Shown: positions 1-10,165, numbered from the stretch's first letter. The stretch: 32,651 nt of DNA from an uncultured Gammaproteobacteria bacterium (GCA_902581285.1 CACHNP010000022.1:1-32651), one strand, 5' to 3'. Translations and numbers: made by a program. The notes: generated by a model from the letters alone, not told the origin.

Positions 1-1
1 A

Positions 2-409
2 ATTTTGCCGCAAAGTACGAATTCGAATTCGTGGTTTTTGGATCATGAGTGGGAAAAGCACGGTACATGTCAAACCACATTGACTCAAAAACAGTACTTT
101 CAAAAAGCAATTCAATTAACCAACGATGTGAAGGCTTCAGATTTTAGTCGCTGGCTAGTTAAACACAGCGGACAAAAAATTGATATCAATTCCATTACAC
201 AAAAATTTACAGAGTCTTTTCCTGATATAAAAACGATAAATCTGCAGTGTTCTTCAGGTTCGCTGTATGAAATTCGAATTCCTCTTATGCCGATTAGGAG
301 CATGGTCGATGGCTCGCATCTCAATGGGATGAAGCAACCAGACAATATTCAGCACTATTCAAGCTGTAAAGGGACTCGTGTGTTTGTCGAGGCGCCTGAG
401 ACTGAGTAA
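2..409 (+). CDS. Ribonuclease T2 family protein, C-terminal part (5' end outside the window)
   Basis: The reading frame is open from the left edge and ends at the TAA at 407-409. It contains HEWEKHGTC (about positions 41-69), which is the second conserved active-site block of RNase T2 enzymes (His-Glu-x-x-Lys-His). Further cysteines follow in LQCSS and YSSCKG, fitting the disulphide-rich family. RNase T2 proteins are secreted or periplasmic endoribonucleases that cleave single-stranded RNA through a 2',3'-cyclic phosphate. The first active-site block and the signal peptide must lie upstream of the window. The family call is firm because of the motif; localisation and physiological role are inferred. 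The gene ends 470 bases before the F1-like cluster and is probably not part of it. Confidence 0.88.
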   Translation: MLPQSTNSNSWFLDHEWEKHGTCQTTLTQKQYFQKAIQLTNDVKASDFSRWLVKHSGQKIDINSITQKFTESFPDIKTINLQCSSGSLYEIRIPLMPIRSMVDGSHLNGMKQPDNIQHYSSCKGTRVFVEAPETE

Positions 410-435
410 TTTTGGATTGCTAGCCTCAAGTAAAT

Positions 436-474
436 CCATTGACCTCAGTAGATTGGTCTTGGTGGAATTTTTTT
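436..474 (+). terminator. Possible intrinsic terminator after the RNase T2 gene
   Basis: An imperfect hairpin (CCA..GACC pairing with GGTC..TGG) is followed by a seven-T run at 468-474. It sits 27 bases after the RNase T2 stop codon. The stem has an internal mismatch, so the call is weak. Confidence 0.35.
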
Positions 475-544
475 AATTAACATGCTTCACTTCTCAATTT
501 CTAACGGGGCGACCTCAGTGCTGTGGCTCATTTCTCTTTGCTTA

Positions 545-730
545 TTAGTCGGTGAAATTAAAATCTGTCAAGCTGTCTTCACCAGTCCATTTTAGGGAGA
601 TTGTAATTACGACGGGTTGTTCACGACCAGTAATTGGTTTTTGATCGCCATTAAGTACGTAAAAAAGGTGGTTAACTTTAATGGGGGAAGCTGAATGGTA
701 TTCGTTGGTATGATGGTGTCTTTTGCTCAC
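545..730 (-). other. Uncertain 61-codon open frame, possibly a gene remnant
   Basis: A minus-strand frame opens at a GTG (728-730) without a convincing ribosome binding site and ends at 545. The predicted peptide has no membrane segment and no family I recognise. Its C-terminal half has mixed hydrophobic/polar composition, as expected of a folded protein, so it could be the remains of a decayed gene. It could equally be chance. It lies in the otherwise empty 410-881 stretch between the RNase T2 gene and the F1-like cluster. Confidence 0.2.
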
Positions 731-765
731 ATAAATATGAAAAAAGGATTAATATAGATTAATTA

Positions 766-785
766 TAGTATATTTAATATACTAT
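766..785. promoter_or_regulatory. Inverted repeat upstream of the F1-like operon
   Basis: TAGTATAT and ATATACTA flank a three-base centre (766-784), about 100 bases before the start of the alpha-like gene. The right arm contains TACTAT, resembling the TAC plus -10 element found at other promoters in this cluster, but no matching -35 lies at the usual distance. It may be an operator, a bidirectional -10 region, or simply AT-rich sequence. Confidence 0.35.
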
Positions 786-881
786 TTGTGGTTGTTTGTT
801 TTTTTTGGTTCGCATGTCTCTTATTGTCTGCCAGGTTTAGTTGATAACCTAAAATTAATCGAGTCCATGGAGGGTGTGGTT

Positions 882-2891
882 ATGTTGAGTGTTCCGGTTC
901 TTGTTGCCATCGGATCGATTGCGGTGTCGTCTTCTGCTATCGTACTTTATAGGAAGTCACGGAGAGCAAGGGCTATTAGGCAAGAAAAAAAATATGTCAT
1001 TAAGGAAGAGCTTCATCCAGATACCGTGCAATCAACTGAGTGTGTTTTTAGAGAAGGTGATACGGTCCTGGTGTCTCGGGGTAAGTTCAAGGGTTTTGTT
1101 GGTAATGTCAATCAGGTTGAATTGAGTGAGAATGCTGAAGAGTACGTGACTGTGTGTCTTGAGACTGCGAATGGTCCATTACCAGAAGTGATAAATGCAA
1201 AATATTTGCAAAATATAACTACCCAAACTGAAAAAGAAATTCTGACAGAATCTAATGCTAGGTCAGCTAAGACAATACATTCAAAAAAGCGGCAAGTATC
1301 ACAAAGCAAACTCATGAGCTCCAGTAATGTTGGTAAATCTGACAAGTGTTTACCGAGTCGCAGGTTAACTGCCGAAGCCAGTGAGATTGAGTCTGATATC
1401 TTTACTGAAAGTAAATCAATAATGGATTTAGATTTTTTAATAAACGGTCATGAAGTGAGTGGCTCTGTAACAGCTGTCTCTAGTCAGGGTGTTGTAAAGA
1501 TCAACACAAGTAGCAAAGTAAGCCAATTAGAATGGCTTGTGATAAATGAAAATATTGTAGCAGTGAGCTATGAGGTGGATCGAGATTGCATAACCGCTTT
1601 TGTTTTAGATCAGGGAAACATGTCGGGCATTTCAATTGGTGATCCGGTGATTGTAACGGGACAAATCTGCGATATCCCTGTTGGAAAAGAGCTGCAAGGA
1701 CGTGTGATCGACTGCTTTGGATCTCCGCAGGATGGTAAAGGCTCGTTAGCGTCATCATGTCGTCGGGCGATAAAATCGCAGCCACCAGCCATCATTGATC
1801 GGAAGCCAGTAGACAGTCCACTACAGACTGGTGTATTAGCGATTGACTCAATGATTCCTATTGGTCGAGGGCAGCGAGAAACAATTATCGGTGATAGAGG
1901 AACAGGTAAAACCACATTAGCGATTGATGCTATTATTGCTCAGAAAAATAATGAGCTCAATAACAAGGTGCATTGCGTATATGTATCCATTGGAAAAACG
2001 CAAACTGAAGTGGCTGAAATAATTTCAGTCTTAGAAAAGCATGATGCCATGGAATACACCACAGTGATTGTTGCGACCATTGGGCAGGCAGCAATTCAGC
2101 GTTATATAGCTCCCTTTGCCGGTTGCACTATTGCGGAATACTTCAGAAATAAAGCGCAAGATGCACTGATTGTTTATGATGATTTGACCCAATATTCTGA
2201 TGCAAGTCGTGAACTGGCTTTGCGAACAAATATTCGCGTGGGTGTGGAACAATATCCGGGGACGTTATTTGAGGAATTAAGTCATCTATTGGAAAGAGCA
2301 GCATGTTTGTCAAATGAAATGGGCGGAGGATCATTAACGGCGATACCCATTGTTGAGACGTTAGAGGAGGACGTTGCGGCTTATATTCCTACTTGTGTTT
2401 TAAACATTACTGACGGCCAAATCTTGTTAGAGAGAGAGTTACTTAACCAAGAGATTAGACCAGCTATTAATCTTGGTCTCTCCGTCTCTCGTGTGGGTGG
2501 TGCTGCACAAACAAATATGATGAAGAAGCTGGCTGGTCATTTACGTCAGGAGCTTCTGCAATTTAGCGAAATGGAAGCTTTTGCACAATTTGGATCTGAT
2601 TTGGATACTGCAACACTGGGGACAATTGAGCAAGGTAAGCGCGTAGTTGAGTTGTTGAAGCAGGCTCAGTATTCACCACTGACGGTGAAAGCGATGCTGA
2701 TTAAACTATTATTATTGAGAGAAAAAAAGCTCGAGTCTATCGAAGTCATGAAAATAAGGCAGTACATTGATCGACTTTTTTATAACATCAACGCTTATTA
2801 TCCGGATTTCATGAATCAAACGCTAGAAGATTTGGAAAAAAACCTGTCGCAATTGGATCGTATCTTACCTGAGGTGGATACGAATGAGTAA
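882..2891 (+). CDS. Membrane-anchored F1-ATPase alpha-subunit homologue with NusG-like KOW domain
   Basis: The chosen start is the ATG at 882, preceded by GGAGGG at 869-874; a longer frame from 786 lacks a good ribosome binding site. This gives 669 residues against about 510 for normal AtpA. Residues about 4-23 form a hydrophobic anchor followed by the basic stretch RKSRRARAIRQ, predicting a cytoplasmic body. Residues about 56-110 resemble a KOW domain of the NusG type (FREGDTVLVSRGKFKGFVGN). A linker leads to an F1 alpha core from about 183 onward: P-loop GDRGTGKT (337-344), DDLT (433-436) and the alpha signature PAINLGLSVSRVGGAAQ with the Arg finger (R537). The core is conserved enough to bind nucleotide and pair with beta. 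The stop overlaps the gamma-like start by 8 bases, so they are co-translated. No Fo genes are nearby. This is not the housekeeping AtpA: the extra N-terminus and the neighbours are atypical. Confidence 0.93.
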   Translation: MLSVPVLVAIGSIAVSSSAIVLYRKSRRARAIRQEKKYVIKEELHPDTVQSTECVFREGDTVLVSRGKFKGFVGNVNQVELSENAEEYVTVCLETANGPLPEVINAKYLQNITTQTEKEILTESNARSAKTIHSKKRQVSQSKLMSSSNVGKSDKCLPSRRLTAEASEIESDIFTESKSIMDLDFLINGHEVSGSVTAVSSQGVVKINTSSKVSQLEWLVINENIVAVSYEVDRDCITAFVLDQGNMSGISIGDPVIVTGQICDIPVGKELQGRVIDCFGSPQDGKGSLASSCRRAIKSQPPAIIDRKPVDSPLQTGVLAIDSMIPIGRGQRETIIGDRGTGKTTLAIDAIIAQKNNELNNKVHCVYVSIGKTQTEVAEIISVLEKHDAMEYTTVIVATIGQAAIQRYIAPFAGCTIAEYFRNKAQDALIVYDDLTQYSDASRELALRTNIRVGVEQYPGTLFEELSHLLERAACLSNEMGGGSLTAIPIVETLEEDVAAYIPTCVLNITDGQILLERELLNQEIRPAINLGLSVSRVGGAAQTNMMKKLAGHLRQELLQFSEMEAFAQFGSDLDTATLGTIEQGKRVVELLKQAQYSPLTVKAMLIKLLLLREKKLESIEVMKIRQYIDRLFYNINAYYPDFMNQTLEDLEKNLSQLDRILPEVDTNE

Positions 2892-3987
2892 TAAGAAAAA
2901 AAATAAGTTAAAAGATAAAATTAACACGCTTGCTGAGCTAAAAAAAAGAAGTCAATTATTACATGTGGTATCTGGGATAAAAAAGAGATCAGAGAAAGCG
3001 AAGAATGACCATATTAGGGCAACATTTAAATATCAATGTATCACTAAACGTGGTGAAGGAAAAATGCCTTATCAACAAGAAATAGAGGTAATTAAGCCTC
3101 ATGTTACAAGGAGGACTCGAGAAATACTCAGCGATGAGAATAGAAATAAAACATGTTTATTGGTTTTACTACCTTTGAGTGTGGAGGAAAGGCATCTTAT
3201 CAATGAGATAATCGATTTTTCTAATACGCGAACAAAACCGGTAACAAAAAAAATAATTTTGGATTTTCTGGACAGAAAAATGATAGATGATTTGTGTCAT
3301 CATATTGAGAATGATATTGATAAAATATCTAAATTGATTATTATTACACATAATCAATTTATCAATCAATCGATTATAAAACGTCATATAAAAAATAAAT
3401 GCAAGGGAATCACGTATGCTAAAATATGCGCACTATCAAGAAATGGCGACCTGGTAATACACTCTTATCAACAAACGGTTACTGATTCTACTTACTCGCT
3501 TTTACCAGTCCAGCTGTCACAGTATATTATAAAGTGTGTGAAAAGCGCTGAAATTAATCATTTAGGTATTGTATACTCAAAATGCGATTTAAAGAATATG
3601 ATACAAGAGCAAAGAGAGATCAAGAAAGAAGATAATTTTTTTGCGCCATTTTTTTTTACTAATAGTGCACCTGAGAGTGGGTTTTTTAGCTCAATTTTAA
3701 TCAGAAAGTTGCGGGATGTATTTTCTAGACGAGGCTTTTTGCACCCATATAAGAATGGGGATGAATATTTTTTTCGTTTATTCGCATTTCACCTACAGTC
3801 TTGTATTCAAGATTTATTGCTTACTGCATTGGATTTCTCTTGTGGGAAACTATCTTATATTATGACATATCAAAAAAGTGCTTGTGATAGTTTAGATGAA
3901 ATGATGGATAAATTGAAAATTCAATACAATAAGGTAAGACGAGAAGATTATGCGAATCACATTTTGGAAGACACTTACGAAATTTAA
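2884..3987 (+). CDS. Divergent F1-ATPase gamma-subunit homologue
   Basis: The 367-residue protein sits exactly where atpG lies in ATP synthase operons, between alpha and beta, and starts within the end of the alpha-like gene. The N-terminus is very lysine-rich (KKKNKLKDKINTLAELKKRS) and resembles the gamma N-terminal helix. The C-terminal helix is the best match: MDKLKIQYNKVRREDYANHI parallels the family pattern L-x-L-x-YNKARQ-x-x-I at the gamma C-terminus. The middle (about residues 90-230) has a Rossmann-like alternation with LIIITHNQFI, comparable to gamma's central domain. It is about 80 residues longer than E. coli gamma, with an insertion near 240-300. No membrane segment is seen. Inferred role: central stalk of a three-subunit alpha/beta/gamma particle. 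Without synteny the assignment would be weak. Confidence 0.75.
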   Translation: MSNKKKNKLKDKINTLAELKKRSQLLHVVSGIKKRSEKAKNDHIRATFKYQCITKRGEGKMPYQQEIEVIKPHVTRRTREILSDENRNKTCLLVLLPLSVEERHLINEIIDFSNTRTKPVTKKIILDFLDRKMIDDLCHHIENDIDKISKLIIITHNQFINQSIIKRHIKNKCKGITYAKICALSRNGDLVIHSYQQTVTDSTYSLLPVQLSQYIIKCVKSAEINHLGIVYSKCDLKNMIQEQREIKKEDNFFAPFFFTNSAPESGFFSSILIRKLRDVFSRRGFLHPYKNGDEYFFRLFAFHLQSCIQDLLLTALDFSCGKLSYIMTYQKSACDSLDEMMDKLKIQYNKVRREDYANHILEDTYEI

Positions 3988-5781
<1,794 letters not shown>

Positions 5782-5812
5782 GTATAGATTGTAAATGTAG
5801 GGAGTTTATCAC

Positions 5813-6316
5813 ATGTTAGCGATCATAAGTGCAAATCTAATATGGGTTGTGTTCATACTATTTATGTTGTTTGTGTTGCTCTTGCCCGCGATTTTATGCC
5901 TTCTAACCGCAGATACCGAGGAAGAAGCTAAAAAGTTTTTTACGTTCGATACTTTTTTATTTTTCTATCGAAACTTACCGGTTAAATGGGGGTGGGTAAA
6001 AAGAAATAATATTTCTTATCGTATTTACAGCTATGATATTCATTTTGATGAAACGCCCATTGATGGGTTTCAACTTCAACTGTCAGATGATAAGGTTGAG
6101 TTTGAAGTGAATCCTTTTCATCGTGGCATGTATTACTATTTAAACGCGTGTATCATTATAAATTCAGGAAATGAAAAAAATAAAATTGAGTGTGATCGCC
6201 TTACAGTTATTTGTAGGCCATGTTTACGATTTACGCCACAATATCACTCTAAAATTACTATTATTATGGAGAAAGTACCGAGTCTTATTTTCTCTAATGT
6301 GGCCTTCGATCATTAG
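5813..6316 (+). CDS. Small membrane-anchored protein in the epsilon position of the F1-like operon
   Basis: This 167-residue protein begins 31 bases after the beta-like gene with AGGGAG eight bases before the ATG, so it is probably the last gene of the alpha-gamma-beta transcript. Residues about 8-31 are a long hydrophobic segment, followed by an acidic patch (TADTEEEAKK). The rest (about 45-167) is soluble-looking with beta-rich pattern and three cysteines near 115-140. In normal operons epsilon follows beta, but I see no convincing epsilon similarity. I do not recognise the family. Reasonable guess: an accessory or anchoring subunit of the F1-like particle. Confidence 0.8.
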   Translation: MLAIISANLIWVVFILFMLFVLLLPAILCLLTADTEEEAKKFFTFDTFLFFYRNLPVKWGWVKRNNISYRIYSYDIHFDETPIDGFQLQLSDDKVEFEVNPFHRGMYYYLNACIIINSGNEKNKIECDRLTVICRPCLRFTPQYHSKITIIMEKVPSLIFSNVAFDH

Positions 6317-6322
6317 TTATTC

Positions 6323-6349
6323 ATCCTTTTTTTATTGCAGGATTTTTTT
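6323..6349 (+). terminator. Weak candidate terminator after the F1-like operon
   Basis: ATCCT and AGGAT (6323-6327 and 6339-6343) can pair around an 11-base loop and are followed by a T run, 7 bases after the preceding stop codon. The stem is only five pairs, so this is tentative. Confidence 0.4.
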
Positions 6350-6670
6350 CAACATAAATAGCTCATGAATTTTTATTTTCATTTTAAAATATATCGATAT
6401 CCCTAAAGCTAAATGCTTAGTTTGTCATAAATAGAGAATTAAAGTGACATGTTGGGTTATGGAGAGAGCTTGTCCTAGGTTGAAAATCGTGATTACCTTG
6501 ATATCATCCATCTACATCTTCGAAGACTTTACTTCGATTACTTTATGTCACAGTTTCCTTTATTGTCACATTCAGCTGCTTATTAAATAATAGCATGTAA
6601 TTATTCATTATCATCACTCACGTCTGCTGGCTATTACATTATCTAATTGTTTTATATGATTTTTTTTTAG

Positions 6671-6698
6671 TTGACATTGCGATTTTATGTACTATAGT
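6671..6698 (+). promoter_or_regulatory. Promoter TTGACA-N16-TATAGT, TAC-type
   Basis: TTGACA (6671-6676) and TATAGT (6693-6698) are separated by 16 bases, with TAC directly before the -10 hexamer. A strong ribosome binding site, AAGGAGG, follows before the ATG at 6721. The segment is a near-copy of the promoter at 7583, matching at 32 of 38 positions from the -35 onward. Confidence 0.7.
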
Positions 6699-6720
6699 TC
6701 CGTTTGCAAAAGGAGGTTAT

Positions 6721-6804
6721 ATGTTAAAAAAAAATATGTTCATAAAAAATACGTGCATAAAGAAATGCTTGTTGCTAATTAGAGCGGAAGGCCCTCTTGT
6801 ATAG
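6721..6804 (+). CDS. Possible 27-residue peptide with strong promoter and ribosome binding site
   Basis: A short frame starts at an ATG seven bases after a near-perfect Shine-Dalgarno (AAGGAGG) and downstream of a good promoter, and ends at the TAG at 6802-6804. The peptide begins MLKKNMFIKNTC, is basic, and carries a short hydrophobic stretch (CLLLI). Because promoter and leader duplicate those of the 7634 gene, this may be the truncated remains of a lost paralogue rather than a functional peptide. A terminator follows at 6886, so a roughly 200-base transcript is expected whether or not the peptide matters. Confidence 0.4.
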   Translation: MLKKNMFIKNTCIKKCLLLIRAEGPLV

Positions 6805-6885
6805 CTTTATATTGGTATTCTTGTATGGTCCTTGGAGCCTGCACATGTCTTTTTTAGATGAATACTGACAAAATCCATGCACACA

Positions 6886-6912
6886 CCCATTTTTGAATGG
6901 GTTTTTTTTTTT
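6886..6912 (+). terminator. Intrinsic terminator
   Basis: CCCATT (6886-6891) and AATGGG (6896-6901) form a six-pair stem with a four-base loop, followed directly by a run of 11 T. Together with the promoter at 6671 it delimits a short transcription unit. Confidence 0.8.
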
Positions 6913-7582
6913 GAATAAATTAATTGAGTTTGCCTAAACTGCTCTGGTAAAGTGGTTTTCCTTTTGTTTAAATATCGCAATAAGTTTACGTAAGGTATTT
7001 ATCTATTTATTCCTAGGATTCTGATTAGTAAATTTAGGTAAAAAAAACCTCTAATATTTGTATTTTTTCTTTGGTATTATGCCATTTTATGTTAAAAAAT
7101 TTGTTTTTTTTACTCAGATTTTTCATGGGTCTTATATAGAATAAAGTACATAAGTAAATTTAATAGTATTTTGAAAATTGTTATAAATCAGTTTTTAACG
7201 TGTATCCTGATTAATTATCACTTTTTAAAAACATAACTAGGATTTTTCATACTAAAAGTTACTTAAGCTGCATCACTTCGTTATCGATAATTAGTTAAAA
7301 CAAGAAAATGATCAGTGAAAAAAATATTGATATCAAGTTGAGCACTGGTTCTATTTAGAAGCTATCGATTACCTCAATAGTATTTATGAACATCAATAGC
7401 AGCAGTTTCATCGACATCCTCACAAGCTGTCCTCCTATTCTTTGTTGTAACATCTTTCCTTCACTGCTAAAAACAGTTACTAATTTAATGGTGGTATGTG
7501 ATTGTGTAGTACTATCAATTGTCCTTGCAGATTATTTTTCTATCATATTGATTATGTCGGTTTATTTATGCCATATTTTTAT
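6913..7582. other. AT-rich stretch without a supported gene
   Basis: About 670 bases between the terminator and the next promoter. It is very AT-rich with many stop codons in all frames. A 66-codon frame at 7386 lacks a ribosome binding site and is not supported. I see no repeats or RNA gene here; it may be the remains of a duplicated unit (see the paired promoters at 6671 and 7583). Confidence 0.5.
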
Positions 7583-7610
7583 TTGACATTGTATTATTAT
7601 GTACTATATT
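7583..7610 (+). promoter_or_regulatory. Promoter TTGACA-N16-TATATT, TAC-type
   Basis: TTGACA (7583-7588) and TATATT (7605-7610) are 16 bases apart, with TAC before the -10. This is the clearest example of the promoter form that recurs across the cluster. It lies 24 bases before the ATG of the 7634 gene. Confidence 0.75.
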
Positions 7611-7633
7611 TCCCTTTGCATAAAGGAGCGTGT

Positions 7634-8053
7634 ATGAAATTAGTGATTTCACTTTTTATAATCTGTTTGGTGACTTTTTCTGTGGTGGTGTTTTGCCTTC
7701 GTCATAAGAAAGTGAATCGAAACAGAATGCGGTCACTATCAAGAATTAATGATGCTAAGTTGGATCAACAATCCAACGAAATTACTTTCAACTATATTGA
7801 TATCCCGATGTTAACAGGATTGTATGTGATCTTGACGGAAACCAATGAAAGAGAAAGTCCCATGAAGTTTCTTTTTAAGAATTTGCGATTTATAAGTCTT
7901 AGTATACCGAATGTGAAAATCAATCTTTATACTGACATATTTAAACTACAACACTTTCACTTAAATACCTTAAAAGGAGGTCAATACGCTTGTAGTAGCT
8001 TTATGAGTGAAAGTTCTGAGCGATTCTTCAAGTTAATACTGCCTGACATCTAG
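7634..8053 (+). CDS. Small membrane-anchored protein of unknown function
   Basis: The start at 7634 is set by AAAGGAG upstream and by the promoter at 7583, which would cut into any longer frame. The 139-residue product has a hydrophobic anchor at about residues 3-22 followed by RHKKVNRNRMR, a strong positive-inside signal that puts the remainder in the cytoplasm. Residues about 45-139 look like a small mixed alpha/beta domain with no motif I can name. A good terminator at 8140 suggests a one-gene unit. Layout (short uncharged N-terminus, anchor, basic patch, soluble body) matches its neighbours. Confidence 0.8.
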   Translation: MKLVISLFIICLVTFSVVVFCLRHKKVNRNRMRSLSRINDAKLDQQSNEITFNYIDIPMLTGLYVILTETNERESPMKFLFKNLRFISLSIPNVKINLYTDIFKLQHFHLNTLKGGQYACSSFMSESSERFFKLILPDI

Positions 8054-8139
8054 ATATGCATTAGTAATTCTTTTATGCTTTATGGAAGCGATAAGAATAT
8101 ATTCTGATGAATACTAATGCCATTAATTATCTATACAAG

Positions 8140-8167
8140 CACCTGCTACTGAGCGGGTGTTTTTTTT
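8140..8167 (+). terminator. Intrinsic terminator
   Basis: CACCTGCT (8140-8147) pairs with AGCGGGTG (8152-8159) over a four-base loop, with one G-T pair, followed by eight T (8160-8167). It ends the transcript of the 7634 gene. Confidence 0.85.
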
Positions 8168-8398
8168 CATGTTGTTTATGCTTATTTATTTACCTTGCTG
8201 TCCTTTATATACTCAATTAAATAATAAATCGTTATGGTAACATTTATTGGTTTCTATTCATTTTTTGATGTTATGTATTAATAATGATTTTATTATAATT
8301 TGAACTTAATAAAACGAGTACGTTCGTTGAAATAAGCTTTGCATATATTGGTGTTATGTCATATAGTCTTCGCGGAAATATCAATCTTGGAGTTATAT

Positions 8399-9532
8399 AT
8401 GCTATTAATGACAATGAAAAATACCGTATTAGGTCCACATGGTTGTAAGCGAAAAACAATGATTCGGTTATTCTCTACTGAAATAGCAAGAAAATCGTTC
8501 CAGAAGAGACTTATCGAGGTGGTAAGTAATTTAAAAGACAAACAATGTCATTATAATCAGGGTCGTTTAAGAAACACACTGTCACAAACTGATCATGTTA
8601 AGTGTCTATCTCGTTATTATTCCTTTAACCCTGAAATGGCACGTGATGGACTGGTTTCGTATTCTGTCTTGCAGTATCATATTCCCAGTTGGAGTGATGA
8701 TGAGCCTACTTATTATGTTAATACGCATGATCTTCCAAGTGGTTTGTTTAAATCACCTTTTATGTCTTATGTAGTCCAGGGTGATCAAGTAGATAAAGAT
8801 TGTTGTGTCATGTTACGTTACAGTCTGCATAACGACCGTGTGACTGAATACAAGCTTTATCAAAGTATCAATAATGAATACAGAGCGAATAAAAAACTTG
8901 GGTATTGTATTAATAATATGGAGCCGCAAGTAATTTCATATTCACTTTTTGATTTTGACTCTGAGAGTATCGTGAGAAAAAAGGAATGTTTTTTCCCAGT
9001 TAAGTATTTAGGTCCGGATTTAGTGGCTGTTGCTAATCAGATAAAATTAACACCTGATGAATTGTACTGGTTTTTTGAATTTTGTTATAAAGGCATCTAT
9101 GAGGCGGTTTGTAATTTGCATAATAATTACAACTTATGGCATTTAGATATCAAGGCCGACAATATTACTATTGACACTAGCGGATGGGATTCAAAGATTT
9201 TGATACTCAAATTAATTGATTTTGGACTTGCACACGATATGAAAAGTAGCTGTGCTTTGAATAAATTCGGTGATCTTCAAGCGAGTGGACGTTTATTAGC
9301 GCAATTATTTTCATTTTGTGAGTCCGGCTTTGATGCGCATGATCAGAAAGTTATTTCGCGTCATTTGGATCGCCTCACCACTAGTCCAGTAAATAGTCAG
9401 GCTAAATACTGGTGCTATTTGATTAATGAATCTAGAAGCGTTGATCGTACACGTCATGATTTTTTCAACTTTGAGCGCCGGCGTTGTGAAAACAACGGTT
9501 ATACTATGTCTGATTTTAAATGCAAAATTTAG
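8399..9532 (+). CDS. Eukaryote-like protein kinase homologue
   Basis: The ATG at 8399 is preceded by GGAG at 8389-8392, giving 377 residues. The catalytic half is recognisable: HLDIKADN (248-255) corresponds to the HRDxKxxN loop with the catalytic Asp and Asn kept and Arg replaced by Leu, and LIDFGLAH holds the DFG metal-binding motif (274-276). The small lobe is divergent and I cannot place the ATP-binding lysine with confidence. There is no membrane segment, unlike most neighbours. A role in phosphorylating cluster components is possible but inferred. Host-directed kinases are also known among effectors of intracellular gammaproteobacteria, so secretion is an alternative. It has a modest ribosome binding site, and I see no clear promoter of the TAC type directly upstream. 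Confidence 0.85.
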   Translation: MLLMTMKNTVLGPHGCKRKTMIRLFSTEIARKSFQKRLIEVVSNLKDKQCHYNQGRLRNTLSQTDHVKCLSRYYSFNPEMARDGLVSYSVLQYHIPSWSDDEPTYYVNTHDLPSGLFKSPFMSYVVQGDQVDKDCCVMLRYSLHNDRVTEYKLYQSINNEYRANKKLGYCINNMEPQVISYSLFDFDSESIVRKKECFFPVKYLGPDLVAVANQIKLTPDELYWFFEFCYKGIYEAVCNLHNNYNLWHLDIKADNITIDTSGWDSKILILKLIDFGLAHDMKSSCALNKFGDLQASGRLLAQLFSFCESGFDAHDQKVISRHLDRLTTSPVNSQAKYWCYLINESRSVDRTRHDFFNFERRRCENNGYTMSDFKCKI

Positions 9533-9730
9533 TGTTCCCGCTGATGTATTATTTGCGAGCCTAGTGATGAAAAAATAGGTCGCAGAAGTTCCCCGCTACT
9601 CACGTCGTGATTTTAATAGAATCCAATACAAGAGCGCTTTTTGATGACTGATCACCCCCCCCCAACTTATTGAAATAACTTTGAATATTATTAACCGCAT
9701 GACTCTCGGTGTCATATTGTGTAAATAAAT

Positions 9731-9758
9731 TTGCAAAGTGTAATTAATGTACTATATT
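9731..9758 (+). promoter_or_regulatory. Promoter TTGCAA-N16-TATATT, TAC-type
   Basis: TTGCAA (9731-9736) and TATATT (9753-9758), 16-base spacer, TAC before the -10, 23 bases before the ATG at 9782. Confidence 0.65.
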
Positions 9759-9781
9759 ACTGATACGTCAAGGAGGTTTGA

Positions 9782-10165
9782 ATGTTTGATTTAATGATAT
9801 TGTTTTTGTTTCTATTGACGTTATACGCTGTTTTATCTCAAACGGTGCGCTCTGTTGTTTCAATTTTTAATCATTCGAAAATAAAGTATGTTTATGAGCC
9901 TAAATCTTATTTATCGGGTGGGTTTCGTTTGAATCGACAAGATTCGACAGTCTCATTCTCACGAATAAGTTTTCACACACATGATTTGACTTGGGTATCT
10001 GAGGATCCTTGGTTGTTCACTAAAATGGATCTTATAGACCGCAGCTATATAAAGGCTGTTCGATCACTCGCACATGAATTTAAGGAGAAAAACGCGTGCT
10101 GTCATCGTCGGTTTCTTTTCCATCATGTTACAGTAAGATATTTACTTTACCCTCCTGATGTGTGA
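9782..10165 (+). CDS. Small membrane-anchored protein of unknown function
   Basis: A strong AAGGAGG precedes the ATG. The 127-residue protein starts with an anchor at about residues 4-22 and continues into a basic, aromatic-rich soluble part with two adjacent cysteines (NACCHRR) near residue 108. No family is recognised. It has its own promoter of the shared type and lies between the kinase and the ACP/EF-Tu fusion genes, so it is probably part of the same membrane-associated system. Confidence 0.8.
   Translation: MFDLMILFLFLLTLYAVLSQTVRSVVSIFNHSKIKYVYEPKSYLSGGFRLNRQDSTVSFSRISFHTHDLTWVSEDPWLFTKMDLIDRSYIKAVRSLAHEFKEKNACCHRRFLFHHVTVRYLLYPPDV

Noticed and set aside
17-32. Perfect 16-base palindrome ACGAATTCGAATTCGT
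   Set aside because: It lies inside the RNase T2 coding frame (encoding Thr-Asn-Ser-Asn-Ser), is made of two overlapping GAATTC-like units, and has no context suggesting a binding site.
786-881. Longer N-terminus for the alpha homologue starting at 786
   Set aside because: No ribosome binding site before 786, whereas the ATG at 882 has GGAGGG at good spacing and yields the anchor layout seen in neighbouring genes.
7386-7586. 66-codon frame with hydrophobic C-terminus
   Set aside because: No ribosome binding site, and its end runs into the promoter of the 7634 gene; composition is that of AT-rich noncoding sequence.
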